From assembly GCF_009857605.1 (NCBI RefSeq), contig NZ_WWCT01000002.1:1-64000 (forward strand): a DNA stretch of 64,000 nt, read 5' to 3'. Both the position numbers and the translations under genes were made by a program. Below are positions 45,851 to 56,675 of the stretch, piece by piece (position 1 is the stretch's first letter; each line of letters opens with the position of its first letter). The stretch is from Duganella levis (lineage in GTDB: Bacteria; Pseudomonadota; Gammaproteobacteria; Burkholderiales; Burkholderiaceae_D). Under the pieces are notes generated by a model. The model did not search any database. It saw only the letters and a list, made by a program, of their open reading frames with translations, and was not told the DNA's origin.

Positions 45851-48800
45851 ATGAAACCGACTCCACGTTTTAACTTGCGCCGCAAAGCCCTCGCCATGAT
45901 GGTGGCGGCTTGTTACGCCAGCGCCCAGGCGGCGCCCGTCAACCCGACCGTGGTGGCGGGGCAGGCGAGCTTCAGTCAGCAGGGCAAGACCTTTACGATT
46001 ACCAATACGCCGAACGCCATCATCAACTGGCAAGGCTTTTCGATCAGCGCCGACGAGGTCACCCGCTTCATCCAGCAAAGCAGCGACAGCAAGGTGCTGA
46101 ACCGCGTGACCGGCGTGGACCCGAGCCTGATCCTCGGTTCGCTGCAATCGAACGGCAAGGTGTTCCTGATTAATCCGAACGGCGTGGTGTTCGGCGCCGG
46201 CGCGCGCGTGGACGTCAACGGTCTGGTGGCGTCGAGCCTGAATATTTCCAACGCCGATTTCCTGGCGGGTAAAAACAACTTCACGGCCGGCGACGTCGCG
46301 GGCAAGGTCAGCAACCAGGGCACGATTACTACGCCGTCCGGTGGCCAGATCTTCCTGATCGCGCCATCGGTGGAAAACAGTGGCGTCATCACCGCGCCGA
46401 ATGGTGATGTGGTGCTGGCGGCCGGTCACAGCGTGCAGCTGTTCGATTCGAAAGATCCGAATGTGCAGGTGGTGGTGTCGGCGCCGGCCGACCAGGCGCT
46501 GAACCTGGGCAGCATCGTGGCGCAGGGCGGCCGCGTGGGCGTGTATGGCGCGCTGGTCAACCAACGCGGCGTGATCAACGCCAACAGCGCGGTGCGCGGC
46601 GAGAACGGCAAGATCGTACTCAAGGCCAGCGGCACCACGCTGGTGGAGGCGGGTAGCGTGACCAGCGCTACCGGCAGCGACCAGAACACTGGCGGCGACA
46701 TTCTGCTGCTGGGCCGGCAAGTCGGCGTGACCGGCAATGCGGTGGTGGACGCCAGCGGCGCGGCCGGCGGCGGCAAGGTTTTGGTCGGCGGCGATTATCA
46801 GGGCAAGAACGCGGCGGTGGTCAACGCCGAGTCTACCTTCGTCGGCAAGGACGTGGTGATCAGCGCCGACGCCACGCAGAGCGGCAACGGCGGCACGGTG
46901 GTGGTGTGGAGCCAGGATGCGACGCGCATGTTCGGTTCGATCTATGCGCGCGGCGCACAGGGCGGCAATGGCGGCCAGGTGGAAACCTCCGGCGATTACC
47001 TGGACGTGGCCGGCGCGCGCGTGAATACCGGCGCGGTCAACGGCAAGACTGGCAGCTGGTTGCTTGATCCGCAGGATATTGAAGTGGTCAGCGGCCTCGG
47101 TGGCTTGTTGACCGATGTCACCACCTTTGGCGGTGGCCTGATCAGCGGCCTGACGTCCATCGGCGCCAGCCAGATTACCCAGGCAAGCAGCAATGTGGTG
47201 CTACAAGCCAAACGCGACATCACTTTCAGCAGCAGTATTTCGAACGACACCAGTGCCTCGCTGACGGTGCAGGCCGGGAATGACATCAAGGTCAACGCGC
47301 CGATCTACATGGGCGGCGGCGTCACGCTGACCGCGAACGACGCGGCCAGCGGCAGCGCCACCGGCATCGGCGGCATCACGCTGGCCAGTGCCGCCAACAA
47401 CGCATCCATCCTGCGCACCGGCGGCAAGAACGCTACGCTGACCGGCGCCTATATCAACATCGACGGCAAGGTGGATCTGGCGGGCGGTAACCTGGACGCG
47501 CGCGCCAACGTTGCCGGCGGCACCATCACGCTAGGCGCCAACAGCAGCGTGGCGACCACTGCCAGTAGCCCGGCGGTGCTGTCCTTCGTGGCCGACAATA
47601 TCGTCCTGAACGGCGCCAGCGGCACCGTCGGCAGCGGCGCCAGCGATGGCAAGGATGCGGTCTCGTTTGCGGCGTACACGGCCGGCCGCGGCATCACGCT
47701 CGGCGGCAGCGATCCCAGCACGCTAAGCCTGAGCGCAGCCGGGTTGGGATCGGTATCGACCGGCACGCTCACTATCGGCAATGGTGCGGCCGGCACGGTG
47801 ACGGTGGCCGGTCCGGTCGACCTGAGCAGCGGCATCGGCCAGGTGAATCTCTCCGGCGCTTCGATCGCGGTCAATGATGCACTGACGGTGGCGCAGGGCC
47901 TGAACCTGAATGCGACGAACGATATCAGCGGCACCGGCGCGATTAGCGCCGATAGCCTGAACGCCAATGGCGCCAGCGTGGCGCTGAGCGGCGCCAACAG
48001 CGTCAACGATATTTCCGGCAGTGCGCGGAGCGGCGGCTTCAGCTTCAGCTCCCTGAGCGATATGAATATTGGCGGCAATATCACCGCAGGCAGCGGGATC
48101 ACCCTCAGCTCCGGCGGCGGTATCCAGCAGGGTCAGTCTTCCACCCTGAGCGCGAATTCGTTGTCGGTGACGGCCGCCGGCGCGGCGCGCCTGAACGGCT
48201 CTAATCAGATTGCGGCGCTGAGCGCGACCAGTGTCGGCTCCTTGTCCTTCAATGACAATGCCAGCCAGCTGACGTTGAATGGCATCACGCTGACCGGCAC
48301 CTACGGCGATGGCACGATTAGCATCCAGTCGCTCGGCGATGTGCTGGTGGCGGGCGCGCTGAATGCGAAGACGCAGAGTGTGACGCTGACAGGCGCCAAC
48401 ATCACTGGCAGTGGCGTGATCACTGCCAGCTCCCTGAGCGCCACTGCTGTCGCCAGCAGCAACGGCAGCGTCAACCTAAGCGGCGCCAACCTGGCCGACC
48501 GTGTCACCGGCAGCTCCAGTGGCACTTTCAGTTATAGAGGCGCAGGCGACTACAGCGTGAGCAACATCGACGCTGGCCAGAGCAGTATCGCGCTGTCGGG
48601 GACCGGAAATATTTCACAGGCGGTCGATGAGGGCGCACTCAGTGCGCTGTCGCTGAGTGTGAGCACGCCGGGGGCGGTGAGCCTGCTGGGCAACAATCAA
48701 TTGACTGCGCTCAGCGCCACGGATGTGGGATCGCTTTCGTTCCATAACGGTCAGGCGCTGACTTTGGGGAACGTCTCGCTGAGCAGTGCTTCGACCGGTG

Positions 48801-50773
48801 CGGTGAATGTGGAGGCCAGGGGCATCACGGTGAACGGCACGTTGAATGGCCGCGCGCAAAAAGTAACGTTGGCGGGTGATTCGGTGGTGGTGAATAAAGC
48901 TGGCTCGGCCGGCACCTTCGAGATCGGCGCCGACTCGTTGACGCTGGCGGCGGAACTGGCGTCCGCCTACGCCATCGTGCACCCGTACAGCACCGACTAT
49001 AAAATGGTGGTTGGCGCCAACAATGGCTGCGGCGGCGATTGTCTGGCGGTGAGCAATCTGTGGCGTCTGTCGGCGCCGAGCGTGACGCTGGGCTCGACCG
49101 ATGCCACGCTCAACGTGGGCAATATCACGGTGGCTGGCATCATCGGTGGCAATGGCGGCACGCTGGCTACCCGCAACGCCGCGACCACCCGCATTGCGCT
49201 GTTCAGCAATGACGGTAACATTACCCAGACTGGCAACATCGCTGTGCAGGATCTGGCGTTGCAGACGTCCGGGAATATCATGCTGACCAGTCCGGGCAAT
49301 ACCGTCACTAATCTGGCGGTGGCGCAGACCGGGAGCGGGCACCTGCAATTCGCCAACACCGGAACGCTGGCGATTGCGCAGCTCGATGATATTGACGGCG
49401 TCAGCAGCAACGACGACGTGATGATTTCGGTGACGGGCGGTGGCGTGGTGCGCGGTAGTGGCATGGCGCTGACTGCGGATAGACTGACGTTGAACACCAC
49501 GGGCGGTGTGGGCGCCAGTGGCAGTCCGCTGGTGACCGAGGTGGCGGAGCTGACGGTGATCAATACGGCCGGCAGCGGCAACACGGCGGGGATTTACATC
49601 GCCAACACCAATCACAATACACAGATGATGACGGTGCATGACGTTACCCAGGTTGACGCGGGCGGCGGCAATGGCGGCGCCATCAGCATCGATAATACCG
49701 GCGGCATGAAGATCGCCGGCACGGTGCAAACCTCTACCGGCGCGATCACCTTGCAGACGCACAGTCCGCTGGTGATTGACGGTTGGGTGGATTCGCTCAG
49801 CGGCGATATTACGTTGGCAGCGGGCACTGGCTATGATGTCAGCAATACGATTACGGTCGGCGGTTCTGGCAAGGTGACGTCGGCCAGCGGGCATGTGGGT
49901 ATTACTGGGACGGCTTATTCGTCGACGGGCATTGTGTCGGATGTGAACGGGGCGGTGACGGCGACGATTGTGCCTGCACCGACGCCAACACCGACTCCAA
50001 CACCAACACCAACGCCAACGCCAGTACCAACGCCTGTGCCAACGCCAGTACCAACTCCGGTGCCGACGCCTGTGCCAACGCCTGTACCAACGCCTGTACC
50101 AACTCCGGTGCCGACGCCTGTGCCAACGCCTGTACCAACTCCGGTGCCGACGCCAGTACCAACGCCTGTGCCAACTCCGGTGCCGACGCCAGTGCCAACG
50201 CCAGTACCGACGCCAGTACCGACGCCTGTGCCAACGCCAGTACCGACGCCTGTGCCGACACCTGTACCGACACCTGTACCGACACCTGTACCAACTCCGG
50301 TGCCGACGCCAGTACCGACGCCTGTGCCGACACCTGTACCAACTCCGGTGCCGACGCCTGTGCCGACACCTGTACCAACGCCTGTGCCAACGCCAGTACC
50401 CACGCCTGTACCAACTCCGGTGCCGACGCCGGTACCAACGCCTGTGCCGACGCCAGTCCCGACACCGGTACCAACGCCGCCACCGTCGGCCGATATCTGC
50501 ACCATCGCGCCGAATTCGGCGTTGTGCCAAGTGCTGTCGCCGCCAACGGCTTCTGAGCCTGTCAAGCCAGTCCAGCAAGCCTCCAACCAGGTCATCAAAA
50601 CCTTGGCGGCCAGCGATAGCGCGCCGGGCAGCAGCTCGTCCGGCGGTTTAAGCTCGGGCGGCACGACCACCTCGTCAACCCCTGACGACAGCAAAAAGAC
50701 GGACAAAGTAGCAACAACCACCGACAAGACCGGAACGCAAAATGACGCAACTAAAAAACTCTACTGCAATTAA
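45851..50773 (+). CDS. Two-partner secretion exoprotein (filamentous haemagglutinin family) with PTPV repeat
   Basis: 1640 residues. A signal peptide ([20 protein letters not shown] ... AQA) leads to the TPS secretion domain ([54 protein letters not shown] with NPNG near residue 108). A long beta-helix of Gly/Ser/Ala/Asn-rich repeats follows (about 270-1370). The end has a Pro-Thr tract with 38 PTPV units (nt 49979-50485), a short [10 protein letters not shown] loop with two Cys, and a Ser/Lys-rich tail ending YCN. It is exported by the FhaC-like partner and probably acts in adhesion or biofilm. The reading frame overlaps the FecR gene by 32 bases. Confidence 0.93.
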   Translation: MKPTPRFNLRRKALAMMVAACYASAQAAPVNPTVVAGQASFSQQGKTFTITNTPNAIINWQGFSISADEVTRFIQQSSDSKVLNRVTGVDPSLILGSLQSNGKVFLINPNGVVFGAGARVDVNGLVASSLNISNADFLAGKNNFTAGDVAGKVSNQGTITTPSGGQIFLIAPSVENSGVITAPNGDVVLAAGHSVQLFDSKDPNVQVVVSAPADQALNLGSIVAQGGRVGVYGALVNQRGVINANSAVRGENGKIVLKASGTTLVEAGSVTSATGSDQNTGGDILLLGRQVGVTGNAVVDASGAAGGGKVLVGGDYQGKNAAVVNAESTFVGKDVVISADATQSGNGGTVVVWSQDATRMFGSIYARGAQGGNGGQVETSGDYLDVAGARVNTGAVNGKTGSWLLDPQDIEVVSGLGGLLTDVTTFGGGLISGLTSIGASQITQASSNVVLQAKRDITFSSSISNDTSASLTVQAGNDIKVNAPIYMGGGVTLTANDAASGSATGIGGITLASAANNASILRTGGKNATLTGAYINIDGKVDLAGGNLDARANVAGGTITLGANSSVATTASSPAVLSFVADNIVLNGASGTVGSGASDGKDAVSFAAYTAGRGITLGGSDPSTLSLSAAGLGSVSTGTLTIGNGAAGTVTVAGPVDLSSGIGQVNLSGASIAVNDALTVAQGLNLNATNDISGTGAISADSLNANGASVALSGANSVNDISGSARSGGFSFSSLSDMNIGGNITAGSGITLSSGGGIQQGQSSTLSANSLSVTAAGAARLNGSNQIAALSATSVGSLSFNDNASQLTLNGITLTGTYGDGTISIQSLGDVLVAGALNAKTQSVTLTGANITGSGVITASSLSATAVASSNGSVNLSGANLADRVTGSSSGTFSYRGAGDYSVSNIDAGQSSIALSGTGNISQAVDEGALSALSLSVSTPGAVSLLGNNQLTALSATDVGSLSFHNGQALTLGNVSLSSASTGAVNVEARGITVNGTLNGRAQKVTLAGDSVVVNKAGSAGTFEIGADSLTLAAELASAYAIVHPYSTDYKMVVGANNGCGGDCLAVSNLWRLSAPSVTLGSTDATLNVGNITVAGIIGGNGGTLATRNAATTRIALFSNDGNITQTGNIAVQDLALQTSGNIMLTSPGNTVTNLAVAQTGSGHLQFANTGTLAIAQLDDIDGVSSNDDVMISVTGGGVVRGSGMALTADRLTLNTTGGVGASGSPLVTEVAELTVINTAGSGNTAGIYIANTNHNTQMMTVHDVTQVDAGGGNGGAISIDNTGGMKIAGTVQTSTGAITLQTHSPLVIDGWVDSLSGDITLAAGTGYDVSNTITVGGSGKVTSASGHVGITGTAYSSTGIVSDVNGAVTATIVPAPTPTPTPTPTPTPTPVPTPVPTPVPTPVPTPVPTPVPTPVPTPVPTPVPTPVPTPVPTPVPTPVPTPVPTPVPTPVPTPVPTPVPTPVPTPVPTPVPTPVPTPVPTPVPTPVPTPVPTPVPTPVPTPVPTPVPTPVPTPVPTPVPTPVPTPVPTPVPTPVPTPVPTPPPSADICTIAPNSALCQVLSPPTASEPVKPVQQASNQVIKTLAASDSAPGSSSSGGLSSGGTTTSSTPDDSKKTDKVATTTDKTGTQNDATKKLYCN
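49979..50485 (+). repeat. Pro-Thr-Pro-Val coding tandem repeat
   Basis: A 12-base unit coding Pro-Thr-Pro-Val, 38 copies in register (Val codons from 50024 to 50468), preceded by a short Pro-Thr stretch and ended by Pro-Pro. Synonymous third bases vary (CCA/CCG, ACG/ACT/ACA, GTA/GTG), with larger higher-order blocks repeated. Likely a stiff extended stalk near the C-terminus, and prone to copy-number change. Confidence 0.95.
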
Positions 50774-51590
50774 AGCGTGGCTGGCGTTGATGCTATTCTG
50801 CGTGGCCGGCGCCGGCTGGGCGGCGCAGGTAGCGGGCACCATCGTGCAGTTAAGCGGACCGCTGATGGCCAAGCGGACCGACGGCGCGGTACGCATCCTG
50901 TCGATGAAATCCGAGGTGGAAAGCGGCGACACGCTGGTGACCGAGAAGAACACCTACGCCATGGTCAAGTTCATTGACAACAGCGAGATCACGCTGAAGC
51001 CGTCGACGACCTTCAAGGTGGAGAATTTCGCCTACGATGCCGACAAACCGGATGGCGACAACGCTTCCTTCAACCTGGTCAAGGGCGGCCTGCGCTCGGT
51101 GACCGGCCTGCTGGGCAAGCGCAACAAGGAAAAGTTCTCGCTGAAGACGCCAAGTGCGACCATCGGCATTCGCGGCACCACTTTCATCGCTGAATGGGTG
51201 GAACCGACCGAACAAGCCGTCGCGTTTGCGGCCGCTGAGCGCCAGGCGTGGCTGATGGCCAGTACCGCCGGCCTGGGTGACGCCTATCCGCTGCAACCGC
51301 TGATGCTGGCGCAAGCCAACATTCCACAGCCGGGCAGTCAAAACACGCTGGTGCCGGGCCTCTATGTGCAGGTGATCGACGGAATGATCAATTTGACCAA
51401 TAAGGGCGGCACGCAGAATTTTGCCGCTGGCCAGTTCGGCTACACGGCGACTTTCGTGCAGCCGCCGGTGATCGTGCCGCAGAATCCGGGCCTGAAATTT
51501 ACGCCGCCGCCGGTGTTCAGCCAGTCGACCGGCCCGACCAGCAGCACCACGCCGCCCAAGTCCAATGCGGTGGATTGCGAAGTCCGCTAA
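50742..51590 (+). CDS. Secreted FecR-domain protein
   Basis: 282 residues: signal peptide ([20 protein letters not shown] ... GWA), then a FecR domain ([58 protein letters not shown]) and a Pro/Thr-rich tail. FecR domains outside sigma-regulation operons are common in exported proteins and often sit beside TPS or PEP-CTERM systems. It begins inside the exoprotein gene (32-base overlap), so it probably belongs to the secretion operon. The exact role is unknown. Confidence 0.87.
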   Translation: MTQLKNSTAIKAWLALMLFCVAGAGWAAQVAGTIVQLSGPLMAKRTDGAVRILSMKSEVESGDTLVTEKNTYAMVKFIDNSEITLKPSTTFKVENFAYDADKPDGDNASFNLVKGGLRSVTGLLGKRNKEKFSLKTPSATIGIRGTTFIAEWVEPTEQAVAFAAAERQAWLMASTAGLGDAYPLQPLMLAQANIPQPGSQNTLVPGLYVQVIDGMINLTNKGGTQNFAAGQFGYTATFVQPPVIVPQNPGLKFTPPPVFSQSTGPTSSTTPPKSNAVDCEVR

Positions 51591-51597
51591 AAAAACC

Positions 51598-51628
51598 TTG
51601 ACCTTCCAATCGTGGGATACTTGATGCT
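51598..51628 (+). promoter_or_regulatory. Probable CueR-type promoter of copA
   Basis: A -35 TTGACC (51598-51603), a 19-base spacer and a weak -10 GATGCT (51623-51628). The spacer holds ACCTTCC on the left but only a partial matching arm (GGATACT) on the right. The long spacer is the mark of MerR-family controlled promoters; the operator is less perfect than that of copZ at 57631. Confidence 0.5.
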
Positions 51629-51659
51629 GTAGGTATGTAAATACAGCATCGGGTGGCCC

Positions 51660-53897
51660 ATGAATCAGCAAGCGATCAAAATTGACGGTATGAGCTGCGC
51701 CTCCTGCGTTGGCAGGGTGGAGCGGGTGCTGGCGGCCGTGCCGGGCGTCGATAAAGTCAGTGTCAATCTCGCAACCGAGATGGCGCGCGTGGAGTCGGCC
51801 CAGCCGGTCGATTTTTCCACGCTGGCGCAGGCGATCGACAAGGCGGGCTATCAGGCCTCGCTGCCGCCACCGGAACCGGGCGCTGCACCTGCCGCCGATG
51901 CAGCCACCGTTGCGGGCGACGGCGTTGCTCCGGCCGCGCGCGGCTTCCTCGCAGCCTTCACGCCGACCGGCGGCACGGCCGTCCTGTTGGCCGCGCTGCT
52001 CTCACTTCCCCTGGTCCTTCCCATGCTGCTGGAACTGGCCGGCATCCACTGGATGCTGGACGGGCGCCTGCAATGGCTGCTGGCCACGCCGGTGCAATTC
52101 TGGCTGGGTGCACGCTTTTATCGCGCCGGCTGGCTGGCAGCGCGTGCGCGCAGCGGCAATATGGACTTGCTGGTGGCCCTGGGCACCAGCGCGGCGTACG
52201 GCCTGAGCGTGTATCAGCTGCTGTCGGCCGCCGCTATGCCACACCTGTATTTTGAAGCGTCGGCGGTGGTGATTACGCTGGTCTTGCTGGGCAAGTGGCT
52301 GGAAGCGCGCGCCAAGCGTCACACGGCGCAGGCGATCCGCGCGCTGCAAACGCTGCGGCCGGAGTCGGCGCGCTTGCGCCGGGGCGGGCAGGATGTGGAT
52401 GTCGCGATTCATGAAGTGCGGGTGGATGACATCATCGTCGTGCGTCCCGGTGAACGTATCGCCGCCGATGGTGTGGTCAGCGAAGGCGCCAGCCATGTGG
52501 ACGAGGCGCTGATTACCGGCGAGAGCCTGCCGGTCGCCCGTCATGCCGGCGAGCGCGTGACCGGTGGCGCCATCAACGGCGAAGGCTTGTTGCTGGTGCG
52601 TGTGACGGCGGTGGGGGCGGAGAGCACGCTGTCGCGCATCATCCGTCTGGTGGAGGATGCGCAGGCGGCCAAGGCGCCGGTGCAGCATCTGGTGGACCGC
52701 GTCAGCGCGGTGTTCGTGCCGGTGGTGCTGGTGCTGGCGCTGCTGACCTTCGCCGGCTGGTGGCTGGTGGGCGGCGATGCCGAGCAGGCCATCATCAATG
52801 CGGTGGCGGTGCTGGTGATTGCGTGTCCGTGCGCGCTGGGGCTGGCGACGCCGGCGGCCATCATGGCCGGCACCGGCGTGGCGGCACGCCATGGGATTCT
52901 GATCAAGGACGCGGAGGCGCTGGAACTGGCGCACCGCATCACCACGGTGGCCTTCGACAAGACCGGCACGTTGACCGAAGGCCAGCCGTCGCTGGCCGTG
53001 CTGGCGCCCGCGCCGGGCGTCGACGAAGCGCACTTGCTGCAATTGGCCGCCGCCGTGCAGCGCGGCAGCGAACACGCGTTAGCCCGTGCAGTCCAACAAG
53101 CCGCCGATGTCGCTGAGCGCGTCGCCCCGCCGCTGCTGGCGTCCGACATCAGCGCCTTGCCGGGACGCGGGGTGACGGCCACGGTGGCAGGCGTCCGTCT
53201 GCTGCTGGGCAGCACGCGCCTGATGCAGGAGCAGGGCATCTCACTGCAAGCGCTGTCCGTCCGCGCCGAAGAACTGGAGCACACCGGCCACACCATCTCC
53301 TGGCTGGCCGATGCCAACACCCGCCAGTTACTCGGCCTGCTGGCCTTCGGCGACCGCATCAAACCGCAAGCCCAAGCCGCCATCGCCGCGCTGCGCGCGA
53401 TGGGCATCCACACCGTGCTGCTCACCGGCGACAACCAGGGCAGCGCCAACGCCGTCGGCCAGCAGCTCGGCGTGCAGCGCATCGTCGCCAACATGCTGCC
53501 GGCCGATAAAGCCAGTACCATCGCCGCCCTCAAACAGGAAGGCGGCACCATCGCCATGGTCGGTGACGGCATCAACGACGCGCCCGCGCTGGCCGCCGCC
53601 GATGTCGGCATCGCCATGTCGAGCGGCACCGACGTCGCCATGCACGCTGCCGGCATCACGCTGATGCGCGGCGATCCGGCACTGGTGGCCGCCGCCATCT
53701 CCATCTCGCGCCGCAGCTACAGCAAGATCCGCCAGAACCTGTTCTGGGCCTTTATCTATAACCTGATCGGCATCCCGCTGGCCGCCTTCGGCCTGCTCAA
53801 CCCCATGGTGGCCGGCGGTGCGATGGCACTCAGCTCGGTCAGCGTGATCAGCAACGCGCTGCTGCTGCGCCGCTGGAAACCGGAGCACCGCACATGA
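51660..53897 (+). CDS. copA: Cu(I)-exporting P1B-type ATPase
   Basis: 745 residues. One N-terminal heavy-metal domain (GMSCASCVG, Cys13 and Cys16), eight predicted helices, the transport motif Cys389-Pro-Cys391 ([13 protein letters not shown]), the phosphorylated Asp433 in DKTGTLTEG, the [10 protein letters not shown] hinge and late-helix [12 protein letters not shown] and [18 protein letters not shown] motifs of Cu(I) pumps. It expels cuprous ions from the cytoplasm. Overlaps cueR by four bases (ATGA). Confidence 0.95.
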   Translation: MNQQAIKIDGMSCASCVGRVERVLAAVPGVDKVSVNLATEMARVESAQPVDFSTLAQAIDKAGYQASLPPPEPGAAPAADAATVAGDGVAPAARGFLAAFTPTGGTAVLLAALLSLPLVLPMLLELAGIHWMLDGRLQWLLATPVQFWLGARFYRAGWLAARARSGNMDLLVALGTSAAYGLSVYQLLSAAAMPHLYFEASAVVITLVLLGKWLEARAKRHTAQAIRALQTLRPESARLRRGGQDVDVAIHEVRVDDIIVVRPGERIAADGVVSEGASHVDEALITGESLPVARHAGERVTGGAINGEGLLLVRVTAVGAESTLSRIIRLVEDAQAAKAPVQHLVDRVSAVFVPVVLVLALLTFAGWWLVGGDAEQAIINAVAVLVIACPCALGLATPAAIMAGTGVAARHGILIKDAEALELAHRITTVAFDKTGTLTEGQPSLAVLAPAPGVDEAHLLQLAAAVQRGSEHALARAVQQAADVAERVAPPLLASDISALPGRGVTATVAGVRLLLGSTRLMQEQGISLQALSVRAEELEHTGHTISWLADANTRQLLGLLAFGDRIKPQAQAAIAALRAMGIHTVLLTGDNQGSANAVGQQLGVQRIVANMLPADKASTIAALKQEGGTIAMVGDGINDAPALAAADVGIAMSSGTDVAMHAAGITLMRGDPALVAAAISISRRSYSKIRQNLFWAFIYNLIGIPLAAFGLLNPMVAGGAMALSSVSVISNALLLRRWKPEHRT

Positions 53898-54280
53898 ATA
53901 TCGGACAAGCCGCAACCGCCACCGGCGTTTCAGCCAAAATGATCCGCTACTACGAAAGCATTGCCCTGATCCCGGCCGGCAAACGCACTGACGCCGGCTA
54001 CCGCATCTACGGCGACAACGACCTGCACACGCTGCGCTTCGTCAAGCGCGCGCGCTTGCTGGGCTTCTCGCTGGAGCAGATCCGCGGCCTGCTGTCGCTG
54101 TGGCAGAACAAAGGACGCGCCAGCGCCGACGTCAAGACCATCGCGATGGGCCACGTGGCCGAACTCAATCAGCGCATCGCCGAACTGACCGAAATGCGCG
54201 ACACCTTGCAAACCATGGCCAGCTGCTGCCACGGCGACCAGCGTCCCGATTGCCCCATCCTGCAAAGCCTGGCCGATTGA
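53894..54280 (+). CDS. cueR: Cu(I)-responsive MerR-type regulator CueR
   Basis: 128 residues: N-terminal MerR helix-turn-helix ([21 protein letters not shown]), the coiled dimer helix, and the copper loop with Cys112 and Cys120 in [13 protein letters not shown], the same positions as the E. coli CueR ligands. It activates copper export promoters with 19-base spacers, here likely those of copA and copZ. Translationally coupled to copA. The -35 box of the following promoter overlaps its stop codon. Confidence 0.95.
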   Translation: MNIGQAATATGVSAKMIRYYESIALIPAGKRTDAGYRIYGDNDLHTLRFVKRARLLGFSLEQIRGLLSLWQNKGRASADVKTIAMGHVAELNQRIAELTEMRDTLQTMASCCHGDQRPDCPILQSLAD

Positions 54281-54304
54281 CGGCACCACCGAAGCACGTA
54301 TAAT
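54277..54304 (+). promoter_or_regulatory. Sigma-70 promoter for the cobalamin riboswitch transcript
   Basis: TTGACG (54277-54282), a 16-base spacer and a perfect TATAAT (54299-54304). Transcription would begin near 54311, at the start of the riboswitch. The -35 box overlaps the cueR stop codon. Confidence 0.75.
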
Positions 54305-54310
54305 CCTGAC

Positions 54311-54511
54311 ACGTTTTGGTGCTCGCGCTTCTGTTCGGATGCGCAGTTAAACGGGAAACAGGAAGCCGTCACCGGCCCACCTGTGCTGCCCCCGCAACGG
54401 TCAACAAGCGTCGTCGCATGACGACACTCCGCCTCGCAATACCACTGTGCTCCTTGCATGGGAAGGTCAGGCGGATTTGCTTGCCAGCCCGGATACCGGC
54501 CAAACAGGGGG
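54311..54511 (+). ncRNA. Cobalamin riboswitch
   Basis: Conserved aptamer pieces appear in order: GGTGC (54318-54322), AACGGGAAACAGG (about 54350-54362), the core CTGCCCCCGCAACGG, GCATGGGAAGGTCAGGCGG, and the B12 box GCCAGCCCGGATACCGGCC (54483-54501). It precedes the receptor gene by about 70 bases. Adenosylcobalamin or related corrinoids should shut the receptor off. The segment after the aptamer includes GGAGG-like and GGGG stretches that may be sequestered. Confidence 0.95.
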
Positions 54512-54579
54512 AAATGCCGCAGGCATTTCTATTCAATCCGCTCACGGGGAGGTGAGTGGCTTGCTTCTGAAAGCTTTCA

Positions 54580-56634
54580 ATGATCTACAAATCGATCGTC
54601 GCCTTGGCGACTTTCCTGCCGCTGGCCGTCCATGCGGACACCACGGATGCCGCCGATACGCCGGAGACCACGGTCCAGGTACGCGGCCATTACGATAACG
54701 GCGTGGGCACCTCCAACGCCGCCAGCCAAGGGGCGGTGACGGCGGAGTTGATCGCCAATCGTCCCGCATTGCGTCCGGGCGAACTGCTGGAGTTTGTGCC
54801 CGGCGTGATCGTCACGCAGCACAGCGGCGACGGCAAGGCCAATCAATACTTCCTGCGCGGCTTTAACCTCGACCACGGCACCGACTTCGCCACCTTCGTC
54901 GACGGCATGCCGGTCAACATGCGCACCCACGCGCACGGCCAGGGCTACACCGATCTGAACTTCCTGATCCCGGAACTGGTCGACCGCATCAACTACAAAA
55001 AAGGTCCGTACTACGCGGATGAAGGCGACTTCGCGTCGGCCGGCGCGGCGCATCTGACGCTGGCGAACAAGCTGCGGGAAAACACCGCCAGCCTGTCGGT
55101 GGGCGAGAACCAGTATTACCGATCGGTGGTCACCGGTTCGACGCCGATGGGCGCCGGCAATCTGGTGTACGGTGCGGAGCTGGGCCACAACAACGGCCCG
55201 TGGGTGGAGCCGGAAGCCTTCCACAAAAGCCTGGGCGTGCTGCGTTACGCGCAAGGCGCCAGCGATGACCAGTTCACCGTGACCGGCATGTTCTACAAGG
55301 GTGCCTGGCATGCGAGTAACCAGATTCCGCTGCGCGCGGTGCAGAGCGGCGAGATCGATCCGTTTGGCGCGATCGATCCGACCGACGGCGGTGAGACGTC
55401 GCGATACAGCCTGTCCGCCACCATGCGCAAGCGCACCAGTGACGCGCTGTTCCAGGCCAATGCCTACGTGGTGCAATCGAGCCTGACGCTGTACAACGAC
55501 TTCACCTACTTCCTCGACGACCCGGTCAACGGCGACCAGTCGCGCCAGACCGAGAAGCGCCGCATGGCCGGCTTCGACGTCGGCCAGACGTGGTTCAGCC
55601 ACTGGGGCGGTCTGGATGTCAGCAACAAGGTCGGCTTGCAGGGACGCTACGACTACATCTCGCCGCTGGGCCTCTACAAGACGGCGCATCAGCAAACGCT
55701 GGGCGTGATCACCGAGTCGAAAGTGAAGGAAGCCAGCGCCGGCGCCTACGTCGAGAACACTGTGCAGTGGCTGCCGTGGATGCGCACCACGGCCGGCCTG
55801 CGCTACGACCGTTACCGCTTTGACGTCGACAGCAACATCGCCGAGAACTCGGGCAAGGTCAGTGCCGGCACCACGTCGCCGAAATTTTCGGTGGTGCTGG
55901 GACCCTGGGCCAAGACCGAATTCTTCATCAACTACGGCGAAGGCTTTCACAGCAACGATGCGCGCGGCACCACTGTGCATCTGACGCCGAAGGAGCGTGA
56001 GCCGATCGATCCGGTCACGCCGCTGGTGAAGACGCGCGGCGCGGAGATTGGTGCGCGTACCGAATTCCTGCCTGGCCTGCAAAGCTCGATGGCGTTGTGG
56101 AAGCTGCGCTCCGAATCGGAGCTGGTGTTTTCCGGCGACGCCGGCGACACCTCGCCGAGCCGTGGAAGCTATCGTTCAGGCATCGAGTGGAATAACCACT
56201 ACATTGCCAATTCCTGGCTGCTGTTCGATCTGGATATGGTGTATTCGCGCAGCCACTACACCGAGCATGATCCGGTGGGCGATTACATTCCCGGCGCGAT
56301 CGGCAAGGTGGCTTCGTTCGGCGCCACCGTCATGGATATGGGGCCGTGGTCGGGCGCTTTCCAGATGCGGTACTTCGGACCGCGTCCGCTGATTGAGGAT
56401 AACAGCCAGCGCTCGGCCAGCACGGCGATCGCGTATGCGCGTGTGGGCTATAAATTCAACCGCCGCTGGACGGTGCAGCTGGACGCCTTCAACCTGTTCG
56501 ACCGCAAGGCCAGCGATGTGGATTACTACTACGCTTCACGCCTGCCGGGCGAGCCGGCGGAAGGCGTGGACGACATCCACTACCATCCGGCCGAACGCCG
56601 CACCTTCCGCCTGACGGTCAAGACCACGTTCTGA
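54580..56634 (+). CDS. TonB-dependent receptor under cobalamin riboswitch control
   Basis: 684 residues with a signal peptide (MIYKSIVALATFLPLAVHA), a plug domain (TAELIANRPALRPGELLEFV, NQYFLRGFNLDHGTDFATFV) and a barrel ending in a terminal Phe (LTVKTTF). The riboswitch points to uptake of a cobalamin or corrinoid, but the N-terminal plug and the MRTHAHGQGYTDLNFLIPEL segment are unlike classical BtuB, so it may bind another corrinoid or a cobalt or precursor compound. No other B12 genes lie in the window. A GGAGG stretch overlaps the preceding TGA (54548-54556), about 25 bases before the ATG; the true start could differ slightly. Confidence 0.88.
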   Translation: MIYKSIVALATFLPLAVHADTTDAADTPETTVQVRGHYDNGVGTSNAASQGAVTAELIANRPALRPGELLEFVPGVIVTQHSGDGKANQYFLRGFNLDHGTDFATFVDGMPVNMRTHAHGQGYTDLNFLIPELVDRINYKKGPYYADEGDFASAGAAHLTLANKLRENTASLSVGENQYYRSVVTGSTPMGAGNLVYGAELGHNNGPWVEPEAFHKSLGVLRYAQGASDDQFTVTGMFYKGAWHASNQIPLRAVQSGEIDPFGAIDPTDGGETSRYSLSATMRKRTSDALFQANAYVVQSSLTLYNDFTYFLDDPVNGDQSRQTEKRRMAGFDVGQTWFSHWGGLDVSNKVGLQGRYDYISPLGLYKTAHQQTLGVITESKVKEASAGAYVENTVQWLPWMRTTAGLRYDRYRFDVDSNIAENSGKVSAGTTSPKFSVVLGPWAKTEFFINYGEGFHSNDARGTTVHLTPKEREPIDPVTPLVKTRGAEIGARTEFLPGLQSSMALWKLRSESELVFSGDAGDTSPSRGSYRSGIEWNNHYIANSWLLFDLDMVYSRSHYTEHDPVGDYIPGAIGKVASFGATVMDMGPWSGAFQMRYFGPRPLIEDNSQRSASTAIAYARVGYKFNRRWTVQLDAFNLFDRKASDVDYYYASRLPGEPAEGVDDIHYHPAERRTFRLTVKTTF

Positions 56635-56675
56635 ATCGGGCTACGCCATGGTGGCGCCGGTGCTACCATGGCTGC

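Noticed and set aside
49979-50485. Repeat tract as a possible CRISPR or intergenic satellite
   Set aside because: The 12-base period has no spacers, stays in frame and encodes PTPV throughout a long coding region.
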